This document shows, piece by piece, positions 42,930 to 56,724 of a DNA stretch of 64,000 nt. Origin of the DNA: Uranotaenia lowii (lineage: Eukaryota > Arthropoda > Insecta > Diptera > Culicidae); NCBI RefSeq assembly GCF_029784155.1, contig NC_073692.1:71426208-71490207 (forward strand), written 5' to 3'. The position numbers were made by a program, and so were the translations under genes. The notes under the pieces were generated by a model that made no database searches, was not told where the DNA came from, and saw nothing but the letters and a program-made list of their open reading frames with translations. Position 1 is the stretch's first letter. Every line of letters starts with the position of its first letter.

Positions 42930-43686
42930 TGAGTCGATTTGGGGTCATTTTTGAATTTCTCAAACCGCGGGTTCTAGAAAGCTTCGTTTTGGTTCAAAAC
43001 TCATCCATGATTGTTTGCAGAACTTTTAAGTAACGTTTACATGAGTAAATTTGAACTTTCAGGTTTGTATGGAAAAATTAAATATTATGTTCTGAAAAAT
43101 CATCATTATTTTCGATTTTTCTGTGGAACCGAGCATTCTTATGGTTTTGCGCCAATTTATCAATTTTCTAAAGGAAATTATCCACTGAACAGCTTTTCCG
43201 AAGACCGTTACTTTGTATCTTATTATTAGACAAATAAGTTATTAGGTGTGGAATGGGGACATGTTTTTTGGCAATTCAAAAACGATTAATTCAATTGATA
43301 TCACTGCTGAGTGCCTAGCGAGGTATTGCATGACTACTTTTCATGCAATACTTCGCGAGGCATCAGCAGTGATGTCAATTGAATTTATCGTTATTCAATG
43401 CAAAAGGCATGTCCACATTCCACACTTAATAACTTATTTGTCAAATTAGATACGAAGCTACGGTCTTCGACAAAGTTGTTCAGTGGAAAATTTTCTTTCG
43501 AAAATCATGAATGATGTGATTTAGTATAAAATATTCAATTTTCCCATACAAACCTAAAAGTTTACATTTACTCATGTGGACATTTCTTTAAATTTTTGCA
43601 AACAATCATGGATAAGTTTTGAACCAAAACGAAGCTATTTAGACCCCAGGTTTTGAGAAATTCAAAAATGACCCCAACACGATTCA
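42930..43686. mobile_element. foldback element, 757 bp palindrome
   Basis: The ends TGAGTCGATTTGGGGTCATT and, in reverse, TGAATCGTGTTGGGGTCATT continue as inverted copies through the whole unit, meeting at TTGCATGACTACTTTTCATGCAA near 43337. The right arm lacks about 58 bases present on the left. Non-coding. No clear target duplication. Confidence 0.8.
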
Positions 43687-43689
43687 TTT

Positions 43690-43775
43690 TAGTGGGTCAG
43701 CATATGAAAAAAAAGATTCATAGGGGCCCCCCGTGGAAAAATAAACTTACCAAATTCCCCCCCCCCCCCCCCCCC
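43690..43775 (-). mobile_element. fragment of a hAT end (19809 family) with C21 run
   Basis: On the minus strand, GGGGGGCCCCTATGAATC and then TTCATATGCTGAC parallel the subterminal part of the hAT element at 19809 (GGGGGGCCCCCATGATTC, TTCAAATGCT). About 21 C residues precede on the plus strand (near 43749-43769). Confidence 0.5.
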
Positions 43776-44538
43776 CCTTACGATGGCTTTGCTTTCCAAA
43801 ATTCTTGAACCGAACTTGGTTGTCCAAAAAGCTCCTCCTTTTTCCGTTCTCGGTGCATTTACGAACTGAGAGTAAATTCTATTCCAGATCATCTTCACTT
43901 AGTAACATTACAGCATATGCAGAAGGAACAATATTAACAAGTGTTTTTTAACCAACTATATAAAATTTATATAAAAATAGAAGCTTTGTATTTTTGTCAG
44001 AAATATTTTAGTCGGAGATAGGTGGGAAAAAAAAGAATCCACTGCTGACCCACTGTTACATTCGGAATGCAAACGAAAATACGTGATAAAATTTCAGGCA
44101 CCAGACGTCATACCTTGCGCGCCCCCATAAGTTGGGGTAGAAAGGGAAAAACTGGAGTGCGGGGTCAGTACAGCGAAAGCTCGACGTTTGGATTAAAATA
44201 TGTTTATCTACGGATTTATGAGCAAGTTAGCTGGAGCATGCCCGAAAAAAACCATTTTTAATGGCATTATAAAATACTTTCCCCTTGAATTGGTTGGCTG
44301 CCGCGCCCTGGCAAGCGTTTGACAAAGTGTGGGTGAGGAAATTAAAGTGAGGAGTTAAATGGAGGGATTTCCGCGGAAAATTGTCTAGTTCCAAGCAGAT
44401 GGTTTTTGTACGGATGTGAATGCTTCCCCGCGATTGAAGTGTTCGCTCGCTCGGTTTTTAGGCATCCGCTTTGCAATGCTTGCAAATAATTATCCCAATG
44501 AGAATAAACAGTTTGACAAAAATTGCTCATTCACGCAT
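43776..44538. other. no gene seen
   Basis: Mixed-composition DNA with frames up to 69 codons, none recognised. Confidence 0.4.
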
Positions 44539-44542
44539 TTAA

Positions 44543-46352
44543 CACTAAACATACCGACACTTTGTATATACCTATTCATACCGCGAGCGGTCAAATGACG
44601 GCAAACACCGTTTTCGCTAAAACTCTCTTGTTTCTCAGCCGATTTCTATCAAATTTATAGTTTTGAAAAGCTTATAATTCGACTCAAATATGTTTCTCAG
44701 ACAATTTCCAGCTACAATCAATAACTTTAAAGTTATTTACAGTACAAGAAAAATTTTATGAAAAAACATGCTTCAGGAAAAAGGTTGTAAATCAGTTATT
44801 AAGTGCTCGAAAAAAATTTCACTTAGTGCCTGAGAAAGCTGAAGTTAGAAGCTATATGTTGCACATATGGAACATTTTTTCAAAAACTTTCTAAGATCAT
44901 GGCCACAAAAAATGTAAAAAAGTTGTGTAAAACCCGTACTTTTCAATCAATCAACCGCCAAAGCTGTTCCTGTTACAGTAGAAAATTTTGAAAAAGTGAA
45001 TTGAAAAGTAGACGTAATTTGTCACATTTTGGCATCTTTAGATTTTTAAAATACTAAATACATAATTTTTGACGGCTTTTCAAAGGTAGTTGTTTTGCGA
45101 ACTTTTTATGAATCTGGATTTTCTGAGACACTCCCTACACCCAAATTCAGCTTTGCACTGGATTTTGAGTACGTTAACGTAAAGTTTAGGCAATAAAACT
45201 ATATGCAAAAGAAAGCAAATTTCATACCGGTTCTAGTGATGTAACTGCATTGGCGATGCGATGCTTGACAAAAATATAATAAATATATTTCTGAAAATAA
45301 AACCAGAAAATTTGAGCGATTGCTCGTTTGTTTTTTCGTTTCCTTTCACCCGTCTTCGTGTGCAAAATAGCTTTGAGATATTACCACCCACTGCGCCCGT
45401 CTGCCAAGCAAGAATTTGTGCTGACATCTCAAAATTCAGAAACTGGTTCACTGTTTTATTTATCATATTTTTGCCAAGCATTGCACCGCCAATGTAGTTA
45501 CACCACTAGAACCGGTATGAAATAAGCTTTCTTTTGCATATAGTTTTATTGCCTAAATCTTACGTTAACGTACTCAAAATCCAGTGCAAAGCTGAGCTTA
45601 GGTGTAGGAATTGCCTTAGAAAATCCAAATTGATAAAAAGTTCGAAAAACAGCTACCTTTGAAAAGTCGTCATAAATTATGTATTTCGTATTTCAAAAAT
45701 CTAAAGATGCCAAAATGTGACAAATTACGTCTACTTTTCAATTCACTTTTTCAAAATTTTCTACTGATACAGGAACAGCTTTGGCGGTTGATTGATTGAA
45801 AAGTACGGGTTTTACACAACTTTTTTACATTTTTTGTGGCCATGATCTTAGAAAATTTTTGAAAATATGTTCCATATGTGCAACATATAGCTTCTAACTT
45901 CAGCTTTCTCAGGCACTAAGTGAAATTTTTTTCGAGCACTTAATAACTGATTTACAACCTTTTTCCTGAAACATGTTTTTTCATAAAATTTTTTTTGTAC
46001 TGTAAATAACTTTAAAGTTATTGATTGTAGCTGGAAATTGTCTGAGAAACATATTTGAGTCGAATTATAAGCTTTTCAAAACTATAAATTTGATAGAAAT
46101 CGGCTGAGAAACAAGAGAGTTTTAGCGAAAACGGTGTTTGCCGTCATTTGACCGCTCGCGGTATGAATAGGTATACCACATGCGTTATTCGAAAACCATA
46201 ACACTTAAAAAAAATTTAAAAACGCAAAAATACTTGCTTTTTGAAAACAAAAATAGTCCTGTCGTTAAATTTGCGAAAAATCAACTATGTAAGGCGTAAT
46301 CATCGTTTAAAGTTCAAAAACCGTCATTTGACCGCCTCCGGTACGTTTAGTG
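44543..46352. mobile_element. TTAA-flanked palindromic element (piggyBac-like MITE)
   Basis: The ends CACTAAACATACCG and, in reverse, CACTAAACGTACCG lie directly inside TTAA on both sides (44539-44542 and 46353-46356), the target of piggyBac and Kolobok elements. Two inverted arms of roughly 680 bp (about 44570-45260 and 45476-46170) are nearly identical and enclose a 215-bp loop. The right side has about 170 bp more, containing a second GTCATTTGACCGC..CGGTA copy. No transposase. Confidence 0.78.
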
Positions 46353-46356
46353 TTAA

Positions 46357-48935
46357 ATTTGCGGTTTTGTGAACGGACGAATGGCACTCAGATGCTCATT
46401 AGTGAATGTAGTGACGGATTTTTAGAGCTTTTCAGAAAAAAAAAATAAATTTCTCTCCGCTTTTAGATCAATGCTGTTTGGATTCAGATTGCGTAGAAAA
46501 AAGATTTTAAGGGATAAATCCTCCGCATAGGATAAAAACCGCGAAAGAATTGAAAAAAAAAAAAATGAAAAAAGATGTTTTTGCAAGAATTTCTGCAAAA
46601 CAAAACTCAAAATGTTTTCATGAATAAATCGGATATACGACGTTTAAGTATTCATTTTTTATTCTTAGAATAACATGGAAGAAATTGCACAAAATCTGAA
46701 TTATAAATGCATCAGAGCATTATTGCAGGATAAATGCGACCAAAAAGTTCGGATTGAGACAAGTTGGTTACGCTTGGACATGTTTGGCAATGTATGTACT
46801 TATCGGTTTGGTCAATCCGATCCATTATTAAATCAAAACCGCAAGCTACATAACCTAGCTTTTATTATTTCCATCTGCTAAAATCCAATCGGTTGCGTAC
46901 GACACATGTTTACCAAATGCGAAACCGAACGAAACCCATTTGCGCAATGTATGACATGGTGTCGAACGAAATTATGGTTTTGTATTTTTGGTTTTCAATG
47001 ATCAGGTGATAAACTTAAACATATTTGTGAATTTAATTCAATAGGAGTCTGCTCAACTTTTTCCAATGCTGACGAATATTCTTTCAAATGAAAGACTAAC
47101 AATAGACATTATCATTGAGTTTCGATCAAAAAAACTTCTACCACATTCATATATTTATCGTAAAGATTTTCCAATTTCATCATTAACAAGGGTTTCCTGC
47201 GTCATTAAAGTATCCAAAATTGAAGCAACTAGTCAGAATCATCTGCACCAGAGCGCAAATTTGTACTGGAAATAATGTCATGCGGTAGCTATTTTTGGCA
47301 GTCAAATATGCTAGACCAAAATTCCAATTAAATTTCGTATGAGCTGCGGTCCACCCATCTCGTGTCTTTCTGAACCTCCATCTTTGCTGCTCTATCTATA
47401 TAAGTAGCGTTCGAGTTCGCGGAAACTTTGCTCTTGCTGAGTATAGCAAGAATTTCACCAGGATTTTGTTTGATTAACGTCACAATTTAGAAGCAACGGA
47501 AAGCGGGGAAATGATTCGGTTGATACCTTTCCTTTTTTTCTATGGGTTGATTGAAAATGGGGAAGAAATGTGGACTGAATCCGTTCTTATTATCGTTTTT
47601 CCCTGTAATGATTACTTAGCTTGTACCTACGCTTGAACGCTTGAAATATTGCCAAGGTTTTCTTCATTTATTAAATTGAATACAGTGTGGTTTAAAATTG
47701 AATTTTAAAAAATGGATGTGACTTCACAAGAGAACAAGATCATATTAAAGAAAAAAATGGCCAGCACAATGTACCGAAAACCGTGGTAAGATTAATCACT
47801 TTTTACAATATTTTTCGATTATTTTTTATGATCAGGGAAATGTGTCATGTTTCATATTTATAAAACCAGTACTGGACTCTTATAAACGTAAAACGAGGTT
47901 CCAGAGATTTATTAGACTACTTTGAATTTGATTAAAAAATCGAGAATTTGATGCTTTGGGGTAAAGTTGATCAGTCTCTATTTTGACGGTGTGAACGAGT
48001 TTTCTTGTTCATGAAGAATACAAAACACCTTCATAATATTTACGAATGCTAGTGTATCAATTGCTAAGGCTGTTCGGAACAAAGTCAAATGATATAAAAT
48101 TAATCATGAAACTCTACAAAATTGAACTCAACTCTTTCTGTGGCTCAAATACTAAATTTGTAAATTTTCGTGAATTCTGATATCTACAAAGCTGAATTTC
48201 GGTTTTTCTTGGTTTAGATTTCTTCGCAGTCCAAAAGCAAAACAAAATCGCGGTGTTAAGGCCGAACAACAATTCAAATCGAATGATGGACAATGATGCT
48301 GCCTAAATTAAGGGGTAAAATTTTTGATCATTAGGTACCTATAAAATTTTAACTACAAAAACAAATGAAATTTTGCCTTCGTTCAATTTCCTAGGCCCTT
48401 ACACTACTCCTCTTCAATTTTTTCCTCAAAACTTTACCATTTGATAAGGTTCCTAGTCTTTCGTCCTGGCCTGAGTTATTCTTGGAAAATGTTCTAATTT
48501 TGTAAATATCAAAAATTTACCTCAAAATAAAACAAAAACTACACCAAAACTAAACCTTTATAAGGGAAAAAAGTTGAACTTTTAAATAAATCAACCTGCT
48601 GCATCTGAACTCTTTGATTTTATCAGGAAGGGTGTTTGTTTGCGAACCTTCGAAATAATAGATACTTCAAGATTTTTAAATTACATTTTTGCTAACATTT
48701 GAAATTTTCAAAAACAAACCAAGTTTCTTCCCAATTTGAAACTTAACTTATAGGTTTTTAAACTTAGAAAAAAGTTTTTAAGAATTTTTTACTTCAGACT
48801 TAGTTATTGATGATTAAAAATTTCATGTTGATCACAGCCACCCTGGTGATCATTTGTACCCCATTTCACGATGCATCTCTAATTTAAATCCTTAGAGTTT
48901 GTTTAATTCTTGATTGATTCATTTTAATTTGTTTC
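46357..48935. other. no gene seen
   Basis: AT-rich DNA with frames of at most 69 codons. The part 47340-47470 is slightly richer in G+C. No element ends or arrays noticed. Confidence 0.4.
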
Positions 48936-49280
48936 TGATTACACTGAGTAACAAAAAAAGATTTTTTGAAAATAGTCCAGGGTTTTCCAACTGAATTAGA
49001 CTAATATTGACGCCCTGAGTCCGAAAATGACCATGGTTTTGTTCAATCAGGTCAGGATATTAGAATACATAAATTTTTAAAAGTCGATTTTGCGCCAAAA
49101 AACAAATTTCTGCGATTCCTCAGCTGAAAAAACCCCTGACGATTTTTTCTTTTTTTTTTTAAGAAATAAAAGTCAACATTGCAAATTCTATCAGTTTTTA
49201 TTTGATCTAAGAAATTTAATAAGCATATTAGCATAATATTAGTATAAGAATGAGCGTAACGAGACACAAAAGTTTAGAGT

Positions 49281-50300
49281 TTACGGCATAAATCGCCGTT
49301 TCTTCGATTCCCGTTTGTGAGCAGCTGCTGGGTTGTCTCTCTTCAGCGACCAGCAGTAGTCCGCCATCATGACTGCGTCCCACCTCCCCTGGTACCTCTC
49401 CTCCATTTGGCGCATGTCTTGATGGAACCTTTCTCCCTGCTCGTCGCTCATCGCCCCTAGGTTTTCAGGAAACTTCTCCATATGTGAGAACAAGAAGTGC
49501 ATCTTTATACTCATCAAACACCCCAGTTTTTGGAAGGCATCTATCATGCTGCTGACGAGTGTGGCGTGGTTTGCTGCCTTCGTGTTCCCCAGGAAGTTGA
49601 TCACCACCTGCACAAACGATTTCCACGCAGCGCGCTCTAGTGTGTTCATGGAGTTTTCAAACTCTGCGTCCTTCATCAGCTGCCGTATCTGTGGGCCATC
49701 GAAAATGCCTGCCTTCAGCTTCTCAATGGTCAGTCGAGGAAAGGTTTTGCCCAGGTAGTTGAAGCATTTCCCATCCTTGTCCAGGGCGCGCGTGAACTGT
49801 TTCATTAACCCTAGCTTCTTGTGTAGTGGTGGGATCAATATCTTCTCCCGGTCAACAAGAGGTTCGTTTATGATGTTTCTCGCCCCAGGTACTAACTGCT
49901 CTCGTGCCGGCCACTCTTTCTTAACATAGTGGTGGGCTCTGTCTCGACTGTCCCACATACATATAAAGCATGGGTACTTCGTGAACCCGTCCTGTTGACC
50001 AAATAGAAAGTTCACCATCTTGAAGTCGACACAGATGATCCATTGGTGCTGCTCATATTGGATTTTGTCGAGCACGTACTTCACTGCTTCATATTTCTCT
50101 ACAAGAGTTGTGGAGTGCGCAAGAGGGATTGAGGCGAACTGGTTCCCGTTGTGGAGGAGCACACACTTCAAAGAGCGCTTACAGCTGTCAATAAACAGTC
50201 GCCATTCTCTCGGATCGTAGTGAGGAGCCCCGAGTTTAACAAGAAGACCGGCGACATCTCGGCAGTACACTAGGTCTTCCGTCTGGCAGAAGTAGCCCAT
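49281..50300 (-). CDS. C-terminal part of the same unrecognised protein
   Basis: This 339-codon frame overlaps the N-terminal frame by 31 bp in a different register. It is compositionally normal protein with REWRLFIDSCKRSLKCVLLH (31-50), IICVDFKMVNFLFG (88-101), a CFIC pair (111-114) followed by HH (123-124), PPLHKKLGLMKQF (157-169), KLKAGIFDGPQIR (194-206) and MSDEQGERFHQDMRQMEERY (284-303). The tail is basic (KRESKKRR), possibly a nuclear signal. I recall close relatives as multi-copy uncharacterised proteins in arthropods. D92, the CFIC/HH group and E290 could belong to a degenerate RNase H-like (DDE) fold with a zinc insertion; that is inference. No internal stop, so apart from the single frameshift the gene looks recently intact. 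Confidence 0.7.
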   Translation of the reverse strand: MGYFCQTEDLVYCRDVAGLLVKLGAPHYDPREWRLFIDSCKRSLKCVLLHNGNQFASIPLAHSTTLVEKYEAVKYVLDKIQYEQHQWIICVDFKMVNFLFGQQDGFTKYPCFICMWDSRDRAHHYVKKEWPAREQLVPGARNIINEPLVDREKILIPPLHKKLGLMKQFTRALDKDGKCFNYLGKTFPRLTIEKLKAGIFDGPQIRQLMKDAEFENSMNTLERAAWKSFVQVVINFLGNTKAANHATLVSSMIDAFQKLGCLMSIKMHFLFSHMEKFPENLGAMSDEQGERFHQDMRQMEERYQGRWDAVMMADYCWSLKRDNPAAAHKRESKKRRFMP

Positions 50301-50935
50301 GTAGTCCTCATGCCTTCTACGAAAGTAAGTGATAGATTTTTCCCTTTGAGTCTGGAGGTCAACAGCTCGGAGGAAGTCTTTGACAAGCTGAGATCCCGAA
50401 CAAGATCATTAAGCTCACATTGTGAAAAGGGCTGCGGACCATCTCGTGCTTCATACTCTTCTGCATATCCTCCCTCGTCTGTACTGGTAGTGGTGGCCTC
50501 GTCGTCGCTGTGAGGAAGCTCTGTGAACGATGGTACAGGAATTTCTTCGCAGTGAGCAACTGGACGGCGGGCAGATGGAAGGTCGGGGTACTGGAGGCTG
50601 TGCCGATTCTTCCGGTTGATACCAGTAGTATTGATTGCGCAGAAGTAACAATCCGATGCATGGTCAGACGGCTCCCTCCAAACCATCGGTATCCCGAACT
50701 TCAGTGAAGTTTTCGTGCCCTTCGTCCACCGCCGGAGGTACTCCACGCACGTCTTGCACACCTTGTGCGGTGCCCAGGACTTATCTTGGTCACCCAGCTT
50801 GGCTGTAAAGTAAGCCTGGTAGGCGCTCTTCACAAAGCCTGTGATGTTCTTCCTGTCCGCTGCCAGCGTGTATTCTCCGCAGATGTAGCAGAAAACGTCA
50901 GGCTTATTCATGCATGAATGTCGAGCAGAAGCCAT
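50270..50935 (-). CDS. N-terminal part of an unrecognised cysteine-motif protein
   Basis: This 221-codon frame starts MASARHSC. It has three C-x2-C pairs: CYIC (16-19), CKTC (60-63) and CYFC (96-99). The first two are 40 residues apart, a spacing like the ZAD zinc-binding domain of insect proteins, and W54, W70 and W86 lie between or after them. A Ser/Thr/Glu-rich linker follows (about 140-170). From about residue 203 the frame runs into noise, because the true continuation lies in another frame: FRRRHEDYMGYFCQTEDL is readable just upstream of the 339-codon frame. A single-base change in the A run at 50337-50341 would account for it. No function is known to me. Base composition is richer in G+C than the flanks. 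Confidence 0.65.
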   Translation of the reverse strand: MASARHSCMNKPDVFCYICGEYTLAADRKNITGFVKSAYQAYFTAKLGDQDKSWAPHKVCKTCVEYLRRWTKGTKTSLKFGIPMVWREPSDHASDCYFCAINTTGINRKNRHSLQYPDLPSARRPVAHCEEIPVPSFTELPHSDDEATTTSTDEGGYAEEYEARDGPQPFSQCELNDLVRDLSLSKTSSELLTSRLKGKNLSLTFVEGMRTTWATSARRKT

Positions 50936-51208
50936 ATTTATAACCTGAAATAGTAATAGAAATATGTAGCCTACTTTCAGATAATAAATTTTGTTAATTT
51001 TGTTAATAAGTTAATTTTATAATTACATAGATTGAACTCAAAACCCCTATTACTAGCATATTGAAGCGTATATAGCCATATGGCTGTATCTCAAAAAGTT
51101 GACCTGATACAGCAAAATCAATGTGATATTCTAACTCAAGACACAAAAATTAGTCTAAATCAGCTGAGAAACCCCAGACTATTTTTTGGCTGTCACCCAG
51201 TGTTATCA

Positions 51209-51840
51209 TTAAGTACTCTTCTGGATCGTAAACTCTTTTCACATGGCTTGATTTTATAAATATTTTAATACGTTGACAAATATCGATTCAAGGAATTTTT
51301 AAATTTATATAAATATAATAAAATGGCAAACAAAAGGGACATGTATTTTATTAAAATTATCAAGCCTTTTTATGACATTCCCCAGAATAAGCTAATTGTA
51401 TCCAAAATCCAGAAGTGTGAGGAAAAATTTAACTAAATGTTGATCTTCATACTCTGCTCCTGACAGCTGATTAATATCACTAGTTTACAAAATTAAAAAA
51501 AAAATCGTGAACTTTATTGACCGACCTATATTTTCAATGTGAAATCGGGCGCTGAATCCGAAAATGAAATTTAAAAAAATCTCAGTAGAACAGTTTTTAA
51601 GTTATGCTCCAAATATGAAAATTTGAAAAAAAAAATTAAAAAGTGCTTTTACTTAGATTGAAATATCTCGGACTGCCAAACAGTAATTTGAAATCTATTT
51701 TTTGCATATTTATTAAAGGTGAATAAATTTTCTATCGATCATGACTTGACTTTTTTTCCGGGATTTTAAGCATCTATGGCTTATTCATCCCATCAAGATA
51801 TATCGATCATGTGATTTTTATTTTTGCAAATAATCAACAT
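51209..51840. other. no gene seen
   Basis: AT-rich sequence without recognisable features. Confidence 0.4.
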
Positions 51841-52580
51841 TATTGTTGATATTCGTGACTTCATGATAGAAAAAAATAATTAAAAAAACGCATTTTTTTG
51901 GAGAAAATTTTGTTTCAGCTGAACTTTTAGACTCGATGGTAACATTTAAAAATCTAATTTTCATTTGGCCTTGAATGTCAATTCAAAACAAAGATTCAAA
52001 GTAGTTGTTTATCAAAATCGGTTGAAAATTGAATAAGTCATGATTACATTACCATAATTGTAATTTTTACATTTTTGAATAATTCAACGAACCGCAGTGT
52101 ATTAATCATAGTACAGGAAGAATTAAACATGAAAAATCTCACACGTTTTTATTCAGAATTTTTTATCAGCTTACCAGAAGGTCACATGCCAAATTTAAGA
52201 ACGATCTGCCCATGGGGAGGGATTACTTTAGTCTCAAACGTGAATTTGATTTTAAGGTATTATGCTCGGAAGGAACAAAAATACTGGTTTTCCAGTAACA
52301 ACTTTTTTCATCACAAGCCGATTGTTTTTTTATGATTAATTTTATTAAAGCCCAAGTTAAGACAAATATTTCACTCGAAGACTGCAGAAGGTACAAAAAA
52401 GTTATTGTGGGTCAAAGGCCGCAAATTTTCAAGTCCAATGTGTTGTAAGTCTTCGGGTAAAATATTTGTCTTTTTTAAATGTTACCATCAAGTTTAAAAC
52501 TATCTATGAAACAAAATTTTCTCTAAATAAATGCTTTTTTTATAATTTTTTCTATCACGAAGTCACGAATATCAACAATA
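51841..52580. mobile_element. 740-bp element with ~115-bp TIRs
   Basis: TATTGTTGATATTCGTGACT at the left is mirrored at the right by TCACGAATATCAACAATA. The arms continue through GATAGAAAAAAAT.ATT, GAGAAAATTTTGTTTC and GATGGTAACATTTAAAAA. The interior is non-coding (one 86-codon frame at 52075-52335, unrecognised). No clear target duplication. Confidence 0.65.
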
Positions 52581-52599
52581 CTTTTGATTATATTTAATA

Positions 52600-54130
52600 T
52601 TTAATATCCAATATTTAACTATTTAGTTTTATTTCAAGAGTGCCAGTGATCAAAGTCAGAGATAAAATATTTGTTAAATGTTCTATTTCTTCCAGTAATG
52701 GAAATTCAAAGTTCATAATGTTCAACTCTCGAAGCAATATTGCCCGTACATAAATATGCTCCCATGAACATTTGGTTTCACTTTCTCGATAAGTTATACC
52801 TGGAAGAAGGGGATCATGATCAAACATTCCGTGTATTCAAATGCCCTCCCATTCCAAATTCTGTTACATTTGTTCGTTTGTATGATTGTTCCCATGTCAT
52901 ATTTGGTTCAATTGGTTAGATAAGTTCTTGGTTTATGCAAAACAATCGTAAGTTGTTTCCATTTGCTCGATTAGTTCTCTAGTTATGCGAAACAATAGTA
53001 AAGAAGCCCCTTCCTTTCACCCCACTTGAAGGAAGCAGAAGGGCAAATATTCACAGAAACATTCGTTTATGCTCAAATACCCTCCCAAGCCAAACTTCGT
53101 TCCATTTGCTGGGTGAGTTTCCGAGTGATGTAAAAAATTGTAAGGTAGTACCTTCCTTCCTTAAGATTATCCGACTGGAAGAACGGAAGTTTCTCAAAAT
53201 ATCATAGAAACATTTCTCGCAATCAAATACCTTCTCACGCCAAATTTAGTTCCTTTTACTTGATTAGTTTTCCAGTAATGCTGAAAACTTTAAAGAAGCC
53301 TCCTCCCTGTGGCATCCTGAATAAAATGCAAAACTGACGTAATCGAGTGCGCTAAGAGTATAAGAGACTTTAAACAGAGAGCATATCCGAGAGCGGAGCT
53401 CAGTCAGAATAGGATCACCGAATGATACAGTTCGGCAATATCACACTCCCCACTTTCCATCTCCTGATTATAAGGAAAGAGGGGTACCAAATATTCATAG
53501 AACTATTTATCGTACCCAAATACCCTCTCAAGCAAAATTTGGTTCCATTTGCTTGAACAGTTTTCAAGTTATGCGATAAAATAGGTATGAAAACCCCCTT
53601 CCTTCAATCCTATAACTCCACTGGAATGAGGGAGGGGTCTAAAATAATCATAGAACCATTTCTCGTACTCCACTACCCTCTCATGTAAAATTTAGTTCCA
53701 TCAGCTTGATTTGGGACCATTCGAATATTTCGCTTTTAGGGGAGGGTTGGTATAGCAGTTTGTTACGCTTTGTGGATTTTGCTTAGAAATTTTGAGACGA
53801 ATGTGTTACGTAGGGTTGAACATGCTCGAAAATTGCGTAATATTTGAAAAGTCCCTTAGTTCTCCAGTTATGAAAAAAATGTAAGGTAGGCACCCTCTCC
53901 CTTTCTTATCTTCTCACTGGAAGGAGGGAGGGGTACCAAATATTTTTAAATCATTACTCGTACCCAAGTTCCCAACCATGCCAAGTTTGGTTTGATTTGC
54001 TTGATCAGTTCTCGAGTTATGAAGACTTATAGCTTTTATATAAGAGACCCCCTTCCCCCCTTCCAGATAGAGAGAGGGAGAGTTTCACGCAAATCGGTTC
54101 TGTGTTGTGACGCGAAGAGGGTATTTTAAC
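52600..54130 (+). repeat. decayed tandem array, unit about 180 bp
   Basis: Segments resembling AAATACCCTCTCAAGCCAAA, TTTGGTTCCATTTGCTTGAT, CAGTTCTCGAGTTATG, CCCCCTTCCTTCA and ACTGGAAGGAGGGAGGGGTA recur in that order near 52820, 53080, 53230, 53515, 53680 and 53960. An unrelated GC-richer stretch lies at 53310-53450. Copies are strongly diverged, so the array is old. Confidence 0.65.
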
Positions 54131-56586
<2,456 letters not shown>

Positions 56587-56724
56587 AATTCGGATGCTGT
56601 TTGAAGTAGAACACGCGATTTGCAAATTTCAAACTGGTCCAGATAACAGATGACAAAGTCCATCTGTTATCTGGACCAGTTTGAAATTTTCAAATCGCGT
56701 GTTCTACTAAACAGCATCCGAATT
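56587..56724. repeat. near-perfect 64-bp hairpin with 8-base loop
   Basis: The left arm 56587-56652 pairs with 56661-56724; the only differences are a 2-base bulge and one mismatch. The loop is ACAAAGTC. It is flanked by AATT on the outside of both arms. It could be a tiny foldback element or a small-RNA precursor. Confidence 0.85.

Larger units (their letters stand above)
48936..51208 (-). mobile_element. TIR-flanked element carrying an unrecognised protein gene
   Basis: The left end reads TGATTACACTGAGTAACA and the right end, in reverse, TGATAACACTGGGTGACA. The similarity continues inward about 125 bases on each side: AATAGTC.(A/G)GGGTTT, CTGAATTTAGACTAAT-type words, then a TCAGGTCA block at about 49050 and 51100. 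The two-part protein gene at 49281-50935 sits between them, so the unit has the structure of a DNA transposon. Arms are roughly 70% alike by eye. No target duplication could be fixed, so the superfamily is open. Confidence 0.65.
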
